Origin: Streptacidiphilus neutrinimicus | GTDB taxonomy: Bacteria; Actinomycetota; Actinomycetes; Streptomycetales; Streptomycetaceae | Assembly (NCBI RefSeq): GCF_000787815.1 | Contig: NZ_BBPO01000003.1 | Span: 36,399 to 96,995, forward strand | Length of the DNA stretch: 60,597 nt | Reading direction: 5' to 3' | Shown here: positions 17,563-26,442 of the stretch, piece by piece | Layout of the letters: each line of letters starts with the position of its first letter | Position numbering within the stretch: position 1 is the stretch's first letter | The notes under the pieces: model-generated | What the model saw: only the letters and a program-made list of their open reading frames with translations | Databases searched by the model: none | What the model was told of the DNA's origin: nothing | Made by a program: the position numbers and the translations under genes

Positions 17563-18555
17563 CTACGGCTGCACGCTCGATCGGGACCGGCCCGCACGAG
17601 CGGCGAGGGTGTCGACGAGGCGTTGGAGCGAGCTGCCGAGGCCCCAGCGGGAGGCGAGGGACTCCAGGGCCATCGGATCGAGCGGCTCGGCGGGGAGGGC
17701 CGGGTCGACGTCCGGGAGGGGGAGGTCGGTGGCGACCCGGACGACCTGGGGGGCGACGGCGAGGTAGGCGGTGGCGTCGACGATGCGCTTGCGCTGCGTG
17801 GGGGTGAGCTTGGCGGCCGGGTCGACGGCGGCGGCCTGGATGCCGGCGAGGTCGCCGAACTCGGCGAGCAGCTTGGCGGCCGTCTTCTCGCCGACGCCGG
17901 GGACGCCGGGGAGGCCGTCGCTCGGGTCGCCGCGCAGCGCGGCGAGATCGGCGTACTGCGCGCCGTTGACCGCGTACTTCTCCATCAGCAGGGTGTCGTC
18001 GGTCAGTTGCAGGGTGCCGACGCCCTTGAGCGGATACAGGACGCGCACCTGGCGGGCGTCGTCGACGAGCTGGAAGAGGTCCCGGTCGCCGGTGACGACG
18101 TCGACGGGGCCGGTGGCGTGTGCGGCGAAGGAGCCGATGACGTCGTCGGCCTCGTAGCCGGGGACGCCGACCCGGGCGATGCCGAGGGCGTCCAGGACGG
18201 CGGAGATGACGGGGATCTGCGGCGAGAGGCTGTCGGGCGTCTCCTCCTCGCCGGCCTCCGCGAGGGCCGGGTCCTCGGCGACGCGGTGGGTCTTGTAGCT
18301 GGGGATGAGGTCGACCCGCCACTGGGGGCGCCAGTCGGCGTCCATGCAGGCCACGAGCTGGTCGGGGGCGTGGTCGGCGACCAGCCGGGCGATGAAGTCG
18401 AGCAGACCGCGCACCGCGTTGACCGGCTCGCCCTGCGGTGACTGGACCGAGTCCGGCACGCCGAAGTAGGCGCGGTAGTAGAGGCTCGCGGAGTCCAGCA
18501 GCATCAGCGTGGGGGCGGTGGTGGCGCCGGGCGCGGTTCGGCTCATGGGCTTCAT
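17563..18555 (-). CDS. 5'-3' exonuclease (PolA N-terminal type)
   Basis: A 330-residue stand-alone 5'-3' exonuclease/flap endonuclease, as found beside DNA polymerase I in actinobacteria. The N-terminal LLDSASLYYRAYFG, NAVRGLLDFIARL, the acidic VPGYEADDVIGSFAA and VTGDRDLFQLVDD metal-binding segments and the helix-hairpin-helix GVPGVGEKTAAKLLAEFG are all present. It removes RNA primers or flaps during replication and repair. Two ATGs occur (18555 and 18546); the first was used, as neither has a strong ribosome-binding site. A low-complexity repeat lies upstream. Confidence 0.93.
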   Translation of the reverse strand: MKPMSRTAPGATTAPTLMLLDSASLYYRAYFGVPDSVQSPQGEPVNAVRGLLDFIARLVADHAPDQLVACMDADWRPQWRVDLIPSYKTHRVAEDPALAEAGEEETPDSLSPQIPVISAVLDALGIARVGVPGYEADDVIGSFAAHATGPVDVVTGDRDLFQLVDDARQVRVLYPLKGVGTLQLTDDTLLMEKYAVNGAQYADLAALRGDPSDGLPGVPGVGEKTAAKLLAEFGDLAGIQAAAVDPAAKLTPTQRKRIVDATAYLAVAPQVVRVATDLPLPDVDPALPAEPLDPMALESLASRWGLGSSLQRLVDTLAARAGRSRSSVQP

Positions 18556-18610
18556 CTTGCCGCACCCCACCGACAGGACCGTGTCGGACGCGGCCTGAGC
18601 CGCTGATGGG

Positions 18611-18711
18611 CGACCGTCGCGCCGCCGCCGAGCCGCCGCCGAGCCGCCGCTGGCCGCCGCAGAGCCGCTGAGCCGTCGAGTCGTCGAGTCGTCGAGCCGC
18701 CGCGCGGCTGT
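18611..18711. repeat. low-complexity triplet repeat
   Basis: Imperfect repeats of GCCGCCGAGCC and GTCGAGTC(GTCGAG) run through about 100 bp upstream of the exonuclease and behind the SDR promoter. No gene is seen in the stretch 18556-18727. Confidence 0.75.
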
Positions 18712-18727
18712 CGCTGAGCTCGCCCGC

Positions 18728-18787
18728 TTGACACCGTGCGGAGGCCGGAGCACTATCGGGCGCATCGCAGTGTAAACAGTGTTCACT
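18728..18787 (+). promoter_or_regulatory. promoter with overlapping operator for SDR gene
   Basis: TTGACA at 18728-18733 is followed after 17 bp by CACTAT at 18751-18756, a good match to the housekeeping promoter. Just downstream, AGTGTAAACAGTGTTCACT at 18769-18787 is an inverted repeat (7 of 9 pairs) of the TetR-operator look, placed at about +7 to +25, where a repressor would block initiation. The SDR ATG is 31 bp further on. Confidence 0.7.
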
Positions 18788-18817
18788 TTGTCGCATCCCG
18801 AATCCGGAGGGCCCGCG

Positions 18818-19732
18818 ATGGCCTGGAACGCAGCCGACGTCCCCGACCAGACCGGCAGGGTGGCCGTCGTCACCGGTGCCAACAGCGGCCTGGGGCTGGA
18901 GACGGCCAAGGTGCTGGCGGCCCGTGGCGCCACGGTCGTGCTCGCCTGCCGCGACCCGAAGCGCGCCGCCGCCGCGGCCGAGGTCGTCGGCGCGCAGGGC
19001 GGCGGCAAGGCGCAGCTGCTCGCACTCGACCTGGCCTCTCTGGCCTCCGTCCGTGACGCGGCCGCCGAGCTGCGCGAGCGCTTCGACCGGATCGACCTGC
19101 TCGTCGACAACGCCGGGGTGATGTTCCCGCCCTACGGCAGGACCGCCGACGGCTTCGAGCTCCAGCTCGGCACCAACCACCTGGGCCACTTCGCCTTTAC
19201 CGGCCTGGTGCTGGACCGGCTGCTGGAGGTGCCCGGCTCGCGCGTCGTCGTCGTGGCGAGCCTCGCGCACCAGTTCGCGCGCGGCGGGGTGAACTTCGAC
19301 GACCTGCAGTCCGAGCGCGGCTACAACCGCATCACCGCCTACGGCCGGTCCAAGCTGGCCAACCTGCTCTTCGCCTACGAGCTGCAGCGCCGCCTCGACG
19401 CCGCGGGCGCACGGACCGTCGCCGTCGCCGCGCACCCCGGCTACTCCAGCACCGAGCTGACCCGCCATCTGCCCGTGTGGATGCAGCCCGCCAACCGGGT
19501 CCTGGTTGAGCCGTTCCTCGCACAGCCCGCCGAGCAGGGCGCGCTGCCGCCCCTGCGCGCCGCGACGGACCCGCAGGCGCAGGGCGGGCAGTACTACGGC
19601 CCGAGCGGCTTCCAGCAGATGCGCGGCGCGCCGAAGCTGGTGCGCTCCACCCCCGCCTCCTACGACACCGCCGCACAGCGGCGGCTGTGGGCGGTGTCGC
19701 AGGAGCTCACCGGGGTCGCCTTACCGGTCTGA
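18818..19732 (+). CDS. short-chain dehydrogenase/reductase (retinol-dehydrogenase-like)
   Basis: A 304-residue SDR of the protochlorophyllide/retinol-dehydrogenase-like subgroup. TGANSGLG is the cofactor glycine motif, DNAGVM and LGTNHLGHFAFT follow, and the catalytic Tyr/Lys is in AYGRSKLANLLFA (Y-x-x-x-K). The C-terminal half, with QYYGPSGFQQMRGAP, is typical of this subgroup. It oxidises or reduces a hydrophobic alcohol/ketone; substrate unknown. The ATG follows CCGGAGG. It lies behind a strong promoter overlapped by a candidate operator, with no regulator gene beside it. It is convergent with the peptidase gene. Confidence 0.93.
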   Translation: MAWNAADVPDQTGRVAVVTGANSGLGLETAKVLAARGATVVLACRDPKRAAAAAEVVGAQGGGKAQLLALDLASLASVRDAAAELRERFDRIDLLVDNAGVMFPPYGRTADGFELQLGTNHLGHFAFTGLVLDRLLEVPGSRVVVVASLAHQFARGGVNFDDLQSERGYNRITAYGRSKLANLLFAYELQRRLDAAGARTVAVAAHPGYSSTELTRHLPVWMQPANRVLVEPFLAQPAEQGALPPLRAATDPQAQGGQYYGPSGFQQMRGAPKLVRSTPASYDTAAQRRLWAVSQELTGVALPV

Positions 19733-19740
19733 CCCGCCTC

Positions 19741-19788
19741 GGGTGGAGGGCCGGGTGGAGCGCCAGGTGGACGGCCGGGTGAACGGCC
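19741..19788. repeat. 12-bp tandem repeat x4
   Basis: Four head-to-tail copies of the unit GGGTGGAGGGCC (variants GGGTGGAGCGCC, AGGTGGACGGCC, GGGTGAACGGCC) fill the gap between the SDR stop and the peptidase stop. They may be slippage products or form part of a bidirectional terminator. Confidence 0.85.
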
Positions 19789-19789
19789 G

Positions 19790-21913
19790 TCAGACCAGCT
19801 CGGGGCGCTGCCACTCCTCGCCCAGCACGTGGTGGGCGAGGAAGGCCAGCACCGTGCTGTACCAGACCTTGGCGTTGTTGGGCTTGAGCACCCAGTGGCC
19901 CTCGTCGGGGAAGTACAGGAACTTCGCCGGGACCTCGAACCGGGTCAGGTCGCTCCAGAGCGCGATCCCCTCGTTGATCGGGACCCGGTAGTCCTTGTCG
20001 CCGTGCACCACCAGCATCGGCGTGCGGATCTTCGCGGCGGGGCGGTGCGGCGAGGAGTCCTCGTAGCGCTGACGCCGCGTCAGCGGATCGCCGAAGTGAC
20101 GCCGCCAGTAGAAGGGCGCGTCGGTGGTGCCGGCGAAGCCGTCCAGGTTCCACAGGCTCGCGTGGGTCACGATGGCCTTGAACCGGTCCGTCTGCGTGGC
20201 GATCCAGTTGGCCATGTAGCCGCCGAACGAGCCGCCCATCATCGCCGTGCGGCTCGCGTCCACGTCCTCGCGCGCGAGGGCCGCGTCGGTCAGCGTCATG
20301 ACGTCCCGGTAGGGGACGCCGCCCCAGTCGCCCCAGCCGCGGGCGTGCATCCGCGGGCCGTAGCCGGTGGACAGGGCCGGGTCCGGCAGCAGCACCGCGT
20401 AACCGGCCGCGGCGGCGACCCACGGGTTCCAGCGCCAGGTCCAGGCGTTCCAGCTCATCTGCGGGCCACCGTGGACCCAGAGCAGGAACGGCGCGGGTTC
20501 CTCGGCACGGGCCCGCTCCGGCAGGACGAGCCAGGCGCGCAGCGGGTGCCCGTCCTCGGCCGTGGTCTCCACCTCGACCAGGCGTCCCGGCACGGTGCCG
20601 ACGTCGCCCGGCGCGCGCAGCGTCGTCGGGGTCTGGTCCTGCAGGGCGGCGTCCAGACGCACCGGCGTCGGCGGGGAGTCGATCGCGCTGCGCAGCGCGA
20701 ACAGGGTCGAACCGTCGGGGGAGACGCGGAGGTTGGTGTAGGCCCCGGACGTGTCCGTGGCGGTCAGCCGGGTGAGCGCGCCGTCGGCGGTGTCGAGCCG
20801 GAAGATCGGCGAGCGGCCCAGCTCGTCGGCGACGAAGTACACGACCGTGTCGCCCGGGACGGGCGAGACGGTGACGCCGGCGGGCCAGTTGTCGAAGCCC
20901 GGCGCGGCGTCGCGGCCGAGGTCCTGCGCGTCGGTCACGTCCGGGACGAGCCAGAGGGTGCCGTCGCTGCTGACGTCCCAGCCGCCGGGCGTGAAGCGTC
21001 GGCACAACAGCGAACGGGAGTCGGCGGTGAAGACCGGGTCGGCGAACTCCACGTCGGGGGAGCCGATCCGGCGCAGCTCCTTGCCGGTGGCCGCGTCGGC
21101 GACCACGATCGACTGGCAGAACTCGCCGGCCGGGTAGGGCGTCAGGACGGTGTAGGCGACCAGCGACCCGTCGGGCGAGACGGTCACACTCGGCTCGTAG
21201 GGCTCCGTGGGACCGCAGTCGACGACGGGCACGGCGACGGTCCCGGACGCGTCGGCGGCGGCGTCGAGGTCGGCGCCGGAGAGCGCGAAGGCGTGCGGGG
21301 TGTCCGGACCGAGGTCGTGGTCCCAGTAGCGCACCTGCGCGGTCTCGTGCAGGACCGCCGAGACCTTCGCCTCCGTGCGCGCCTTGCGCAGCTTCGCGTC
21401 GCCCTCGGCGTCCGCGGCGCCCGGCAGCAGACCGGAGACGACGGCGAGCCGGTCGGCCGCGCGGGCGGCGGCGAAGGCGGCGACGCCGCCCGGGCGGGTC
21501 AACAGCCGGCGTGCCTCGCCGCCGTCCGAGGGCAGCGCCCACAGCGCCGCCTCGCCGTCCTCCGGCTCGTCCTTGCCGGGATCCGAGACGGGCCGCGCGG
21601 AGAGAAAGAGCAGCGCGCCGTCGGCGCGGAAGGCCGGCGCGGACTCGCCCTTCGCCGACCTGGTCAGCCGCCGCGCGGGCCGCTCGCCCTGCGGGTCGAC
21701 CTCCCACAGCGCGGAGACGGAGCGGGTGCGGTCGGCGGAGAGCTCGGCGACGGAGACGACGAGCCGGCTCCCGTCGGGCGAGAGGTCGAACCCGCCGACG
21801 CGGGGGACGGCGAGGAAGGCGTCGAGCGAGTGGAACGGCGTGGCGGGGCCGGTCGGGCTGGACGGTGACTGCGACTGCGTCGTCGCACGGTCGGTGCTGT
21901 TGGTCGTCGGCAT
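19790..21913 (-). CDS. S9-family peptidase (prolyl oligopeptidase/acylaminoacyl peptidase type)
   Basis: A 707-residue cytoplasmic serine peptidase. The N-terminal two thirds is a WD/beta-propeller region (repeats such as VSPDGSLVAYTV, VSPDGSTLFALR, DLSPDGSRLVVS), which limits access to the active site. The C-terminal hydrolase domain has LLWVHGGPQMSWN, the nucleophile Ser562 in GGSFGGY, Asp in HGDKDYRVP and His in DEGHWVLK. It should cleave short peptides, often at acylated or Pro-containing N-termini. The ATG at MPTTNSTD was chosen because the Ser/Thr/Pro-rich leader before the first blade fits the family. A GATase-class protein gene follows on the same strand. Confidence 0.93.
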   Translation of the reverse strand: MPTTNSTDRATTQSQSPSSPTGPATPFHSLDAFLAVPRVGGFDLSPDGSRLVVSVAELSADRTRSVSALWEVDPQGERPARRLTRSAKGESAPAFRADGALLFLSARPVSDPGKDEPEDGEAALWALPSDGGEARRLLTRPGGVAAFAAARAADRLAVVSGLLPGAADAEGDAKLRKARTEAKVSAVLHETAQVRYWDHDLGPDTPHAFALSGADLDAAADASGTVAVPVVDCGPTEPYEPSVTVSPDGSLVAYTVLTPYPAGEFCQSIVVADAATGKELRRIGSPDVEFADPVFTADSRSLLCRRFTPGGWDVSSDGTLWLVPDVTDAQDLGRDAAPGFDNWPAGVTVSPVPGDTVVYFVADELGRSPIFRLDTADGALTRLTATDTSGAYTNLRVSPDGSTLFALRSAIDSPPTPVRLDAALQDQTPTTLRAPGDVGTVPGRLVEVETTAEDGHPLRAWLVLPERARAEEPAPFLLWVHGGPQMSWNAWTWRWNPWVAAAAGYAVLLPDPALSTGYGPRMHARGWGDWGGVPYRDVMTLTDAALAREDVDASRTAMMGGSFGGYMANWIATQTDRFKAIVTHASLWNLDGFAGTTDAPFYWRRHFGDPLTRRQRYEDSSPHRPAAKIRTPMLVVHGDKDYRVPINEGIALWSDLTRFEVPAKFLYFPDEGHWVLKPNNAKVWYSTVLAFLAHHVLGEEWQRPELV

Positions 21914-21963
21914 GCGGACAGTCTCGTCCGCCCGGACCGGCCTGGCGAGGGGGTGGGCGACGA

Positions 21964-22704
21964 TCAGCGTCCGGTGGCCGCGGCTCTGGCCGCGGCCACC
22001 AGGGCCTGGGCGAGTCGCGGGTCGTCGTCCTGCTCCGGGTGCCACTGGACGGCGAGGAGGAAGGGCCCGTCGGGGGCGGTGGACTCCAGGGCCTCGACGG
22101 TGCCGTCCGGGGCGTGGGCGGAGACCCGCAGGCCCGTGCCGAGCGTCGCGACGCTCTGGTGGTGGTAGGTCGGGACGTCGAGCTTCTCGGTGCCGAGGAT
22201 CTCGGCGGTCAGGGTGCCGGGAACGGCGGAGACGATGTGGCGGCCGTACACGCCGGGGACGGGCGAGTGGTCCTTGCTGCCGCCCAGCACGTCGGGCAGA
22301 TGCTGCGTCAGGGTTCCGCCGAGCGCGACGTTGAGCAGCTGCATGCCTCGGCAGATGCCGAGCAGCGGCACGCGCTGGTCGATGGCGGCGTGGATCAGCG
22401 CGGACTCCCAGGCGTCACGGGCGAGGGAGTCGGCGTCCGGAGTCTGCGTGTGCGGATCGGCGACGGCGCGGTAGCGCGCGGGCGCGACGTCCGGTCCGCC
22501 GGCGATGACGACTCCGTCGAGCCGTGAGACCGCCTCGGCTGCGGCGTCAGGCGCCTCGTCCGGCGGCAGCATCGCCACGAGCCCCCCTCCCGCCCGCACC
22601 AGCGCGGCGTACTGCCGCGGCAGCAGCTCCGCGGGGGCGTCGTGCCAGACGCCCCAGGAGGCGTGCGAGACATACGTGGTGACACCGATCAGGGGGCGTG
22701 ACAC
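21964..22704 (-). CDS. gamma-glutamyl-amine hydrolase, class I GATase/PuuD type
   Basis: A 246-residue peptidase C26 enzyme. The nucleophile is Cys in LLGICRGMQLLN; the His of VQWHPEQ completes the site. The first strands (RPLIGVTTYVSHASWGVWHD...LPRQYAALV) match PuuD-type gamma-glutamyl-GABA hydrolases. It removes the gamma-glutamyl group from a gamma-glutamylated amine product. It lies beside the GntR regulator and the divergent GlnA-like ligase/aldehyde dehydrogenase genes, which supply the preceding steps. The start is GTG with GGAGGTCC upstream. It is separated from the regulator on the same strand by 95 bp. Confidence 0.92.
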   Translation of the reverse strand: MSRPLIGVTTYVSHASWGVWHDAPAELLPRQYAALVRAGGGLVAMLPPDEAPDAAAEAVSRLDGVVIAGGPDVAPARYRAVADPHTQTPDADSLARDAWESALIHAAIDQRVPLLGICRGMQLLNVALGGTLTQHLPDVLGGSKDHSPVPGVYGRHIVSAVPGTLTAEILGTEKLDVPTYHHQSVATLGTGLRVSAHAPDGTVEALESTAPDGPFLLAVQWHPEQDDDPRLAQALVAAARAAATGR

Positions 22705-22799
22705 GAGAGGACCTCCGAGGTCGGGAGTGTGCGGTCGGGACGTTGCAACCTGTCAGGGGCGCGGGGGTGTGCCCCTGAGGAAGTGCGACTGGCCGCGGG

Positions 22800-23588
22800 T
22801 CATGACAGGAACCCGCGGAGCAGAGCGGCGGTGCCGGCGAGGTGTTCGTGCATGGCGGCGCGGGCGCGGGGTGCGTCGCCGGAGAGGATGGCGTCGACGA
22901 GTTCCTCGTGCTGGAGCTGGGAGTGCTGGAGGTTCGGGGGCAGCAGGGGGATGCAGTCCAGCAGGTCGTTGACGGTCGCGCGGACGGCCGCGTACTGCGC
23001 GGCGACGGACGGGCTGCCGCTGAGCTCGGCGATGGCGAGGTGGAGGCGGGTGTCCAGGCGGCGGTACTCCTCCAGGGTCGCCGCGCCGGTCTCGGCGAGG
23101 AGCTGCCGCAGGCGGTCCGCCTCCGCGCCGCCGGGCGTCCGCTCCGCGCAGAGTTCGGCCGCGCCCAGCTCCAGGACCTGACGGAACAGCAGCGTGTCCT
23201 CCAGGCGGTCGCCGAGCTCCTCCACCCGGCGGCGCAGCTCCTCGCCCCCGCTCGCCGCCGCGGGCGAGGGCGCGGGGGCGAGGACGAACGCGCCGCCGTA
23301 GCGGCCGCGACGGACCTCCAGGACGCCTGCGTCCTGCAGCACCTTGAGGGCTTCGCGCAGCGTCACCCGGCTGATCTGGAGGCGATCGGCGAGCTCGCGC
23401 TCGGGCGGCAGGCGGTCGCCGACCGGCACCAGGCCGAGCCGGATCAGCTGCAGCACCTTCTCGACCGTCTCCTCGAAGGTGTTGCCGGAGCGGACCGGGC
23501 GCAGCACCGCGGCGTACGGATCGGCGTGCAGATCCGCCTCGCCGCCCGTCCCGGCGCCAGCCTCGTTCGACGCGCCATTTTCGATCAT
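22800..23588 (-). CDS. GntR/FadR-type regulator (FCD domain)
   Basis: A 262-residue GntR-family regulator. The winged helix is near residues 38-100 (GDRLPPERELADRLQISRVTLREALKVLQDAGVLEVRRGRYGG), and the helical FCD ligand domain follows, with the metal/ligand residues in YRRLDTRLHLAIAELSGSP, HEELVDAILSGD and AAMHEHLAGT. It divergently faces the GlnA-like gene, 82 bp apart, and is the likely regulator of the amine-utilisation genes. The ATG was chosen over an upstream one because GGAAGGG precedes it. A candidate site GGTA-N8-TACC lies in the shared upstream region. Confidence 0.9.
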   Translation of the reverse strand: MIENGASNEAGAGTGGEADLHADPYAAVLRPVRSGNTFEETVEKVLQLIRLGLVPVGDRLPPERELADRLQISRVTLREALKVLQDAGVLEVRRGRYGGAFVLAPAPSPAAASGGEELRRRVEELGDRLEDTLLFRQVLELGAAELCAERTPGGAEADRLRQLLAETGAATLEEYRRLDTRLHLAIAELSGSPSVAAQYAAVRATVNDLLDCIPLLPPNLQHSQLQHEELVDAILSGDAPRARAAMHEHLAGTAALLRGFLS

Positions 23589-23609
23589 GGCACCCCCTTC
23601 CCTTCCAAT

Positions 23610-23625
23610 GGTACAAGGCCATACC
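23610..23625. promoter_or_regulatory. GntR operator candidate
   Basis: GGTACAAGGCCATACC has inverted ends GGTA/TACC separated by 8 bp, similar to the short tGGTnnnACC-like half-sites of GntR/FCD regulators. It is 22 bp upstream of the regulator ATG and about 45 bp upstream of the GlnA-like ATG, between the divergent genes. Confidence 0.5.
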
Positions 23626-23670
23626 TTTAAAGCGCCCGACCCGGTCCAGATGCACCCGGAGGCACTACTC

Positions 23671-25044
23671 ATGACTTCTCACGCGCCCGCCCGCCGGGGA
23701 CTGCTGAGCCTCGACGCGCTGCGCGATCTCATCGCGTCAGGAGAGATCCACACCGTAGCCGTGGCCTTCACGGACATGCAGGGCAGGCTGCAGGGCAAGC
23801 GGTTCGCGGCCGGCCACTTCCTCGACGAGGTGGTCGCGCACGGCACTGAGGGCTGCGCCTACCTGCTCGCCGTCGACGTGGAGCTCAACACCGTCGACGG
23901 CTACGCGATGGCCTCCTGGGAGAGCGGCTACGGCGACTTCGTCCTCCAGCCCGACTTCCGCACGCTGCGCCGCCTGCCCTGGCAGCCGGGCACCGCGCTG
24001 GTCACAGCCGATCTGGCCTGGGAGGACGGCACGCCCGTGCCCGCCTCGCCGCGTCAGATCCTGCGGCAGCAGCTGGACCGGCTCGCCGAGCTCGGGCTGA
24101 CCGCGTGGGCCGGGACGGAGCTCGAGTTCATCGTCTTCCGCGACACCTACGAGGAGGCCTGGGAGCGCGGCTACCGCGGGCTGACCCCGGCCAACCAGTA
24201 CAACGCCGACTACTCACTGCTCGCCACCGCCCGGATCGAGCCGCTGCTGGCCCGGATCCGCAACGAGATGGGCGCCGCCGGGATGGTCGTCGAGTCGGCG
24301 AAGGGGGAGTGCAACCTCGGCCAGCACGAGATCGCCTTCCGCTACGACGACGCGCTGACCACCTGCGACCAGCACAGCGTCTACAAGACCGGCGCCAAGG
24401 AGATCGCCTCCCAGGAGGGCGTGGCGCTGACCTTCATGGCGAAGTACAACGAGCGCGAGGGCAACAGCTGCCACGTCCACCTCTCGCTGCGCGACGCCGA
24501 GGGCCGTGCCGCCTTCGCCGACGGACAGGGCCACATGAGCGACCTCATGCGGCACTTCCTGGCCGGCCAGCTTGCCGCCATGCGCGAGCTGACGCTGCTG
24601 TACGCGCCCAACATCAACTCCTACAAGCGGTTCCGCCCCGGCTCCTTCGCCCCGACCGCGGTGGCCTGGGGCCGCGACAACCGCACCTGTTCGCTCCGCG
24701 TCGTCGGCCACGGGCCCTCGCTGCGCTTCGAGAACCGGGCGCCCGGCGGCGACGTCAACCCCTACCTCGCCGTCGCCGCGATGATCGCCGCCGGCCTGCA
24801 CGGCGTCGAGCAGCGCCTCGAACTGCCCGAGCCCTGCGCCGGCAACGCCTACGAGGCCGACTACGCCCACCTGCCGACCACCCTGCGGGAGGCGGCCGAG
24901 CTGTGGGCGGCGAGCGAGCTGGCCAAGGCGGCCTTCGGACCCGAGGTCGTCCAGCACTACGCCAACATGGCGCAGATCGAGCAGGACGCCTACGACACCG
25001 CTGTCACCGACTGGGAGCGCTACCGCTCCTTCGAGCGCATGTGA
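23671..25044 (+). CDS. glutamine-synthetase-like gamma-glutamylamine synthetase
   Basis: A 457-residue GS-family enzyme. The N-terminal beta-grasp domain (TVAVAFTDMQGRLQGKRFAAGHF) and the catalytic domain with AGTELEFIVF, ESAKGECNLGQHEIAFRY, KYNEREGNSCHVHLSL and SLRFENRAPGGDVNPYLAVAA are present. It lacks the adenylylation-type C-terminal motif of true GlnA and groups with GlnA-like ligases that join glutamate to an amine. The gene set (GntR, PuuD-type hydrolase, aldehyde dehydrogenase, SDR) and the position near infC/pheST resemble the S. coelicolor glnA4 locus (gamma-glutamylethanolamide synthetase), from memory; a polyamine ligase (GlnA3-like) is the alternative. The ATG follows GGAGG. ATP-dependent ligation of ethanolamine or a polyamine is therefore likely. 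Confidence 0.88.
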   Translation: MTSHAPARRGLLSLDALRDLIASGEIHTVAVAFTDMQGRLQGKRFAAGHFLDEVVAHGTEGCAYLLAVDVELNTVDGYAMASWESGYGDFVLQPDFRTLRRLPWQPGTALVTADLAWEDGTPVPASPRQILRQQLDRLAELGLTAWAGTELEFIVFRDTYEEAWERGYRGLTPANQYNADYSLLATARIEPLLARIRNEMGAAGMVVESAKGECNLGQHEIAFRYDDALTTCDQHSVYKTGAKEIASQEGVALTFMAKYNEREGNSCHVHLSLRDAEGRAAFADGQGHMSDLMRHFLAGQLAAMRELTLLYAPNINSYKRFRPGSFAPTAVAWGRDNRTCSLRVVGHGPSLRFENRAPGGDVNPYLAVAAMIAAGLHGVEQRLELPEPCAGNAYEADYAHLPTTLREAAELWAASELAKAAFGPEVVQHYANMAQIEQDAYDTAVTDWERYRSFERM

Positions 25045-25055
25045 GCCGTGAAAAC

Positions 25056-26435
25056 ATGACTGACGTTCTCTCTGATGTTCTGCGGGTATTGAATCCCGCC
25101 ACTGAGGAGCTTGTCGCCGAAATCCCGGCCACTTCACCCGAACAGGTGGACGCCGCGGTCGAACGCGCCGCGAAGGCCCAGGAAAGCTGGGTCTCCTTCG
25201 CCCCCGGCGACCGCGCCCGGCTGCTCCGGCGCTTCGCCGACGGCGTCGACGCCGCCGTGGACGAGCTCGCGGACCTGGAGGTCACCGAGGCCGGGCACAC
25301 CCTCGGCAATGCCCGCTGGGAGGCGGGCAACGCTCGTGACCTGCTCGAATACGCGGCCGGCGGCATCGAGCGGCTGATGGGCCGGCAGATCCCGGTGGCC
25401 GGTGGCCTCGACGTCACCTTCCACGAGCCGATCGGCGTCGTCGGCGTCATCGCGCCGTGGAACTTCCCGATGCCCATCGCCGCCTGGGGCGTCGCCCCGG
25501 CGCTCGCGGCCGGGAACGCCGTCCTGCTGAAACCCGCTGAGACGACCCCGCTCACCGCGCTGAAGCTGGAGCGCATCGCGCTGGACGCCGGCCTGCCCGA
25601 GGGCCTGTTCCAGGTGCTGCCCGGCCACGGCCGGATCACCGGGCAGGCCATCGTCGACCACCCGGACGTCCGCAAGATCGTCTTCACCGGGTCCACGGGC
25701 GTCGGCAAGCAGATCATGGCCCGCTGCGCCGACAAGCTGAAGCGGGTCACCCTCGAACTCGGCGGCAAGAGCCCCAACATCGTCTTCGCCGACGCCGACC
25801 TGGCTCGCGCCGCCGCCACCGCGCCCATGTCCTTCCTGGACAACAGCGGCCAGGACTGCTGCGCCCGCACCCGCATCCTGGTCCAGCGCGAGGTCTACGA
25901 GGACTTCCTGGCCCTGGTCGCCCCGGCGATCGAGGCCGTCCGCGTCGGCGACCCGCGCGACGCCGCCACCGAGATGGGTCCGCTCATCTCCGCCGTCCAG
26001 CGCGAGCGCGTCCGCTCCTACCTGACCGAGGACGTGCCCGTCCTCGCCCAGGGCAGCGCCCCCGAGGGCCCCGGCTTCTGGCAGGCCCCCACGCTGCTCG
26101 CGCCGACGGACCCCTCCAGCCGCGCCGCCACCGAGGAGATCTTCGGCCCGGTCGCCGTCGTGCTGCCGTTCACCGACGAGGCCGACGCCCTGCGCCTGGC
26201 CAACGCCACCCGCTACGGCCTCTCCGGCTCGCTGTGGACCCGTGACATCGGCCGCGCGCTGCGCATGGCCCGTGGCGTCAACGCGGGCAACCTGTCGGTC
26301 AACTCGCACAGCTCCGTGCGCTACTGGACACCCTTCGGCGGCTTCGGCGAGTCGGGGCTCGGCCGCGAGCTCGGCCCGGACGCGCTCGCGCACTTCACCG
26401 AGACCAAGAACGTCTTCATCAGCACCGAGGAGTAG
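25056..26435 (+). CDS. aldehyde dehydrogenase
   Basis: A 459-residue NAD(P)+-dependent aldehyde dehydrogenase. The Rossmann part has APWNFPMPIAAWGVAPALAAGNAVLLKPAETTPLT and FTGSTGVGKQI, the catalytic Glu is in LELGGKSPN and the nucleophile is Cys268 in GQDCCARTR. NxxGxxSxRx GFGESGLGRE motifs close the C-terminus. It would oxidise the aldehyde made from the gamma-glutamylated amine. It starts 11 bases behind the GlnA-like stop, so they form an operon, with the SDR following after 7 bp. Confidence 0.94.
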   Translation: MTDVLSDVLRVLNPATEELVAEIPATSPEQVDAAVERAAKAQESWVSFAPGDRARLLRRFADGVDAAVDELADLEVTEAGHTLGNARWEAGNARDLLEYAAGGIERLMGRQIPVAGGLDVTFHEPIGVVGVIAPWNFPMPIAAWGVAPALAAGNAVLLKPAETTPLTALKLERIALDAGLPEGLFQVLPGHGRITGQAIVDHPDVRKIVFTGSTGVGKQIMARCADKLKRVTLELGGKSPNIVFADADLARAAATAPMSFLDNSGQDCCARTRILVQREVYEDFLALVAPAIEAVRVGDPRDAATEMGPLISAVQRERVRSYLTEDVPVLAQGSAPEGPGFWQAPTLLAPTDPSSRAATEEIFGPVAVVLPFTDEADALRLANATRYGLSGSLWTRDIGRALRMARGVNAGNLSVNSHSSVRYWTPFGGFGESGLGRELGPDALAHFTETKNVFISTEE

Positions 26436-26442
26436 GAGAGCC

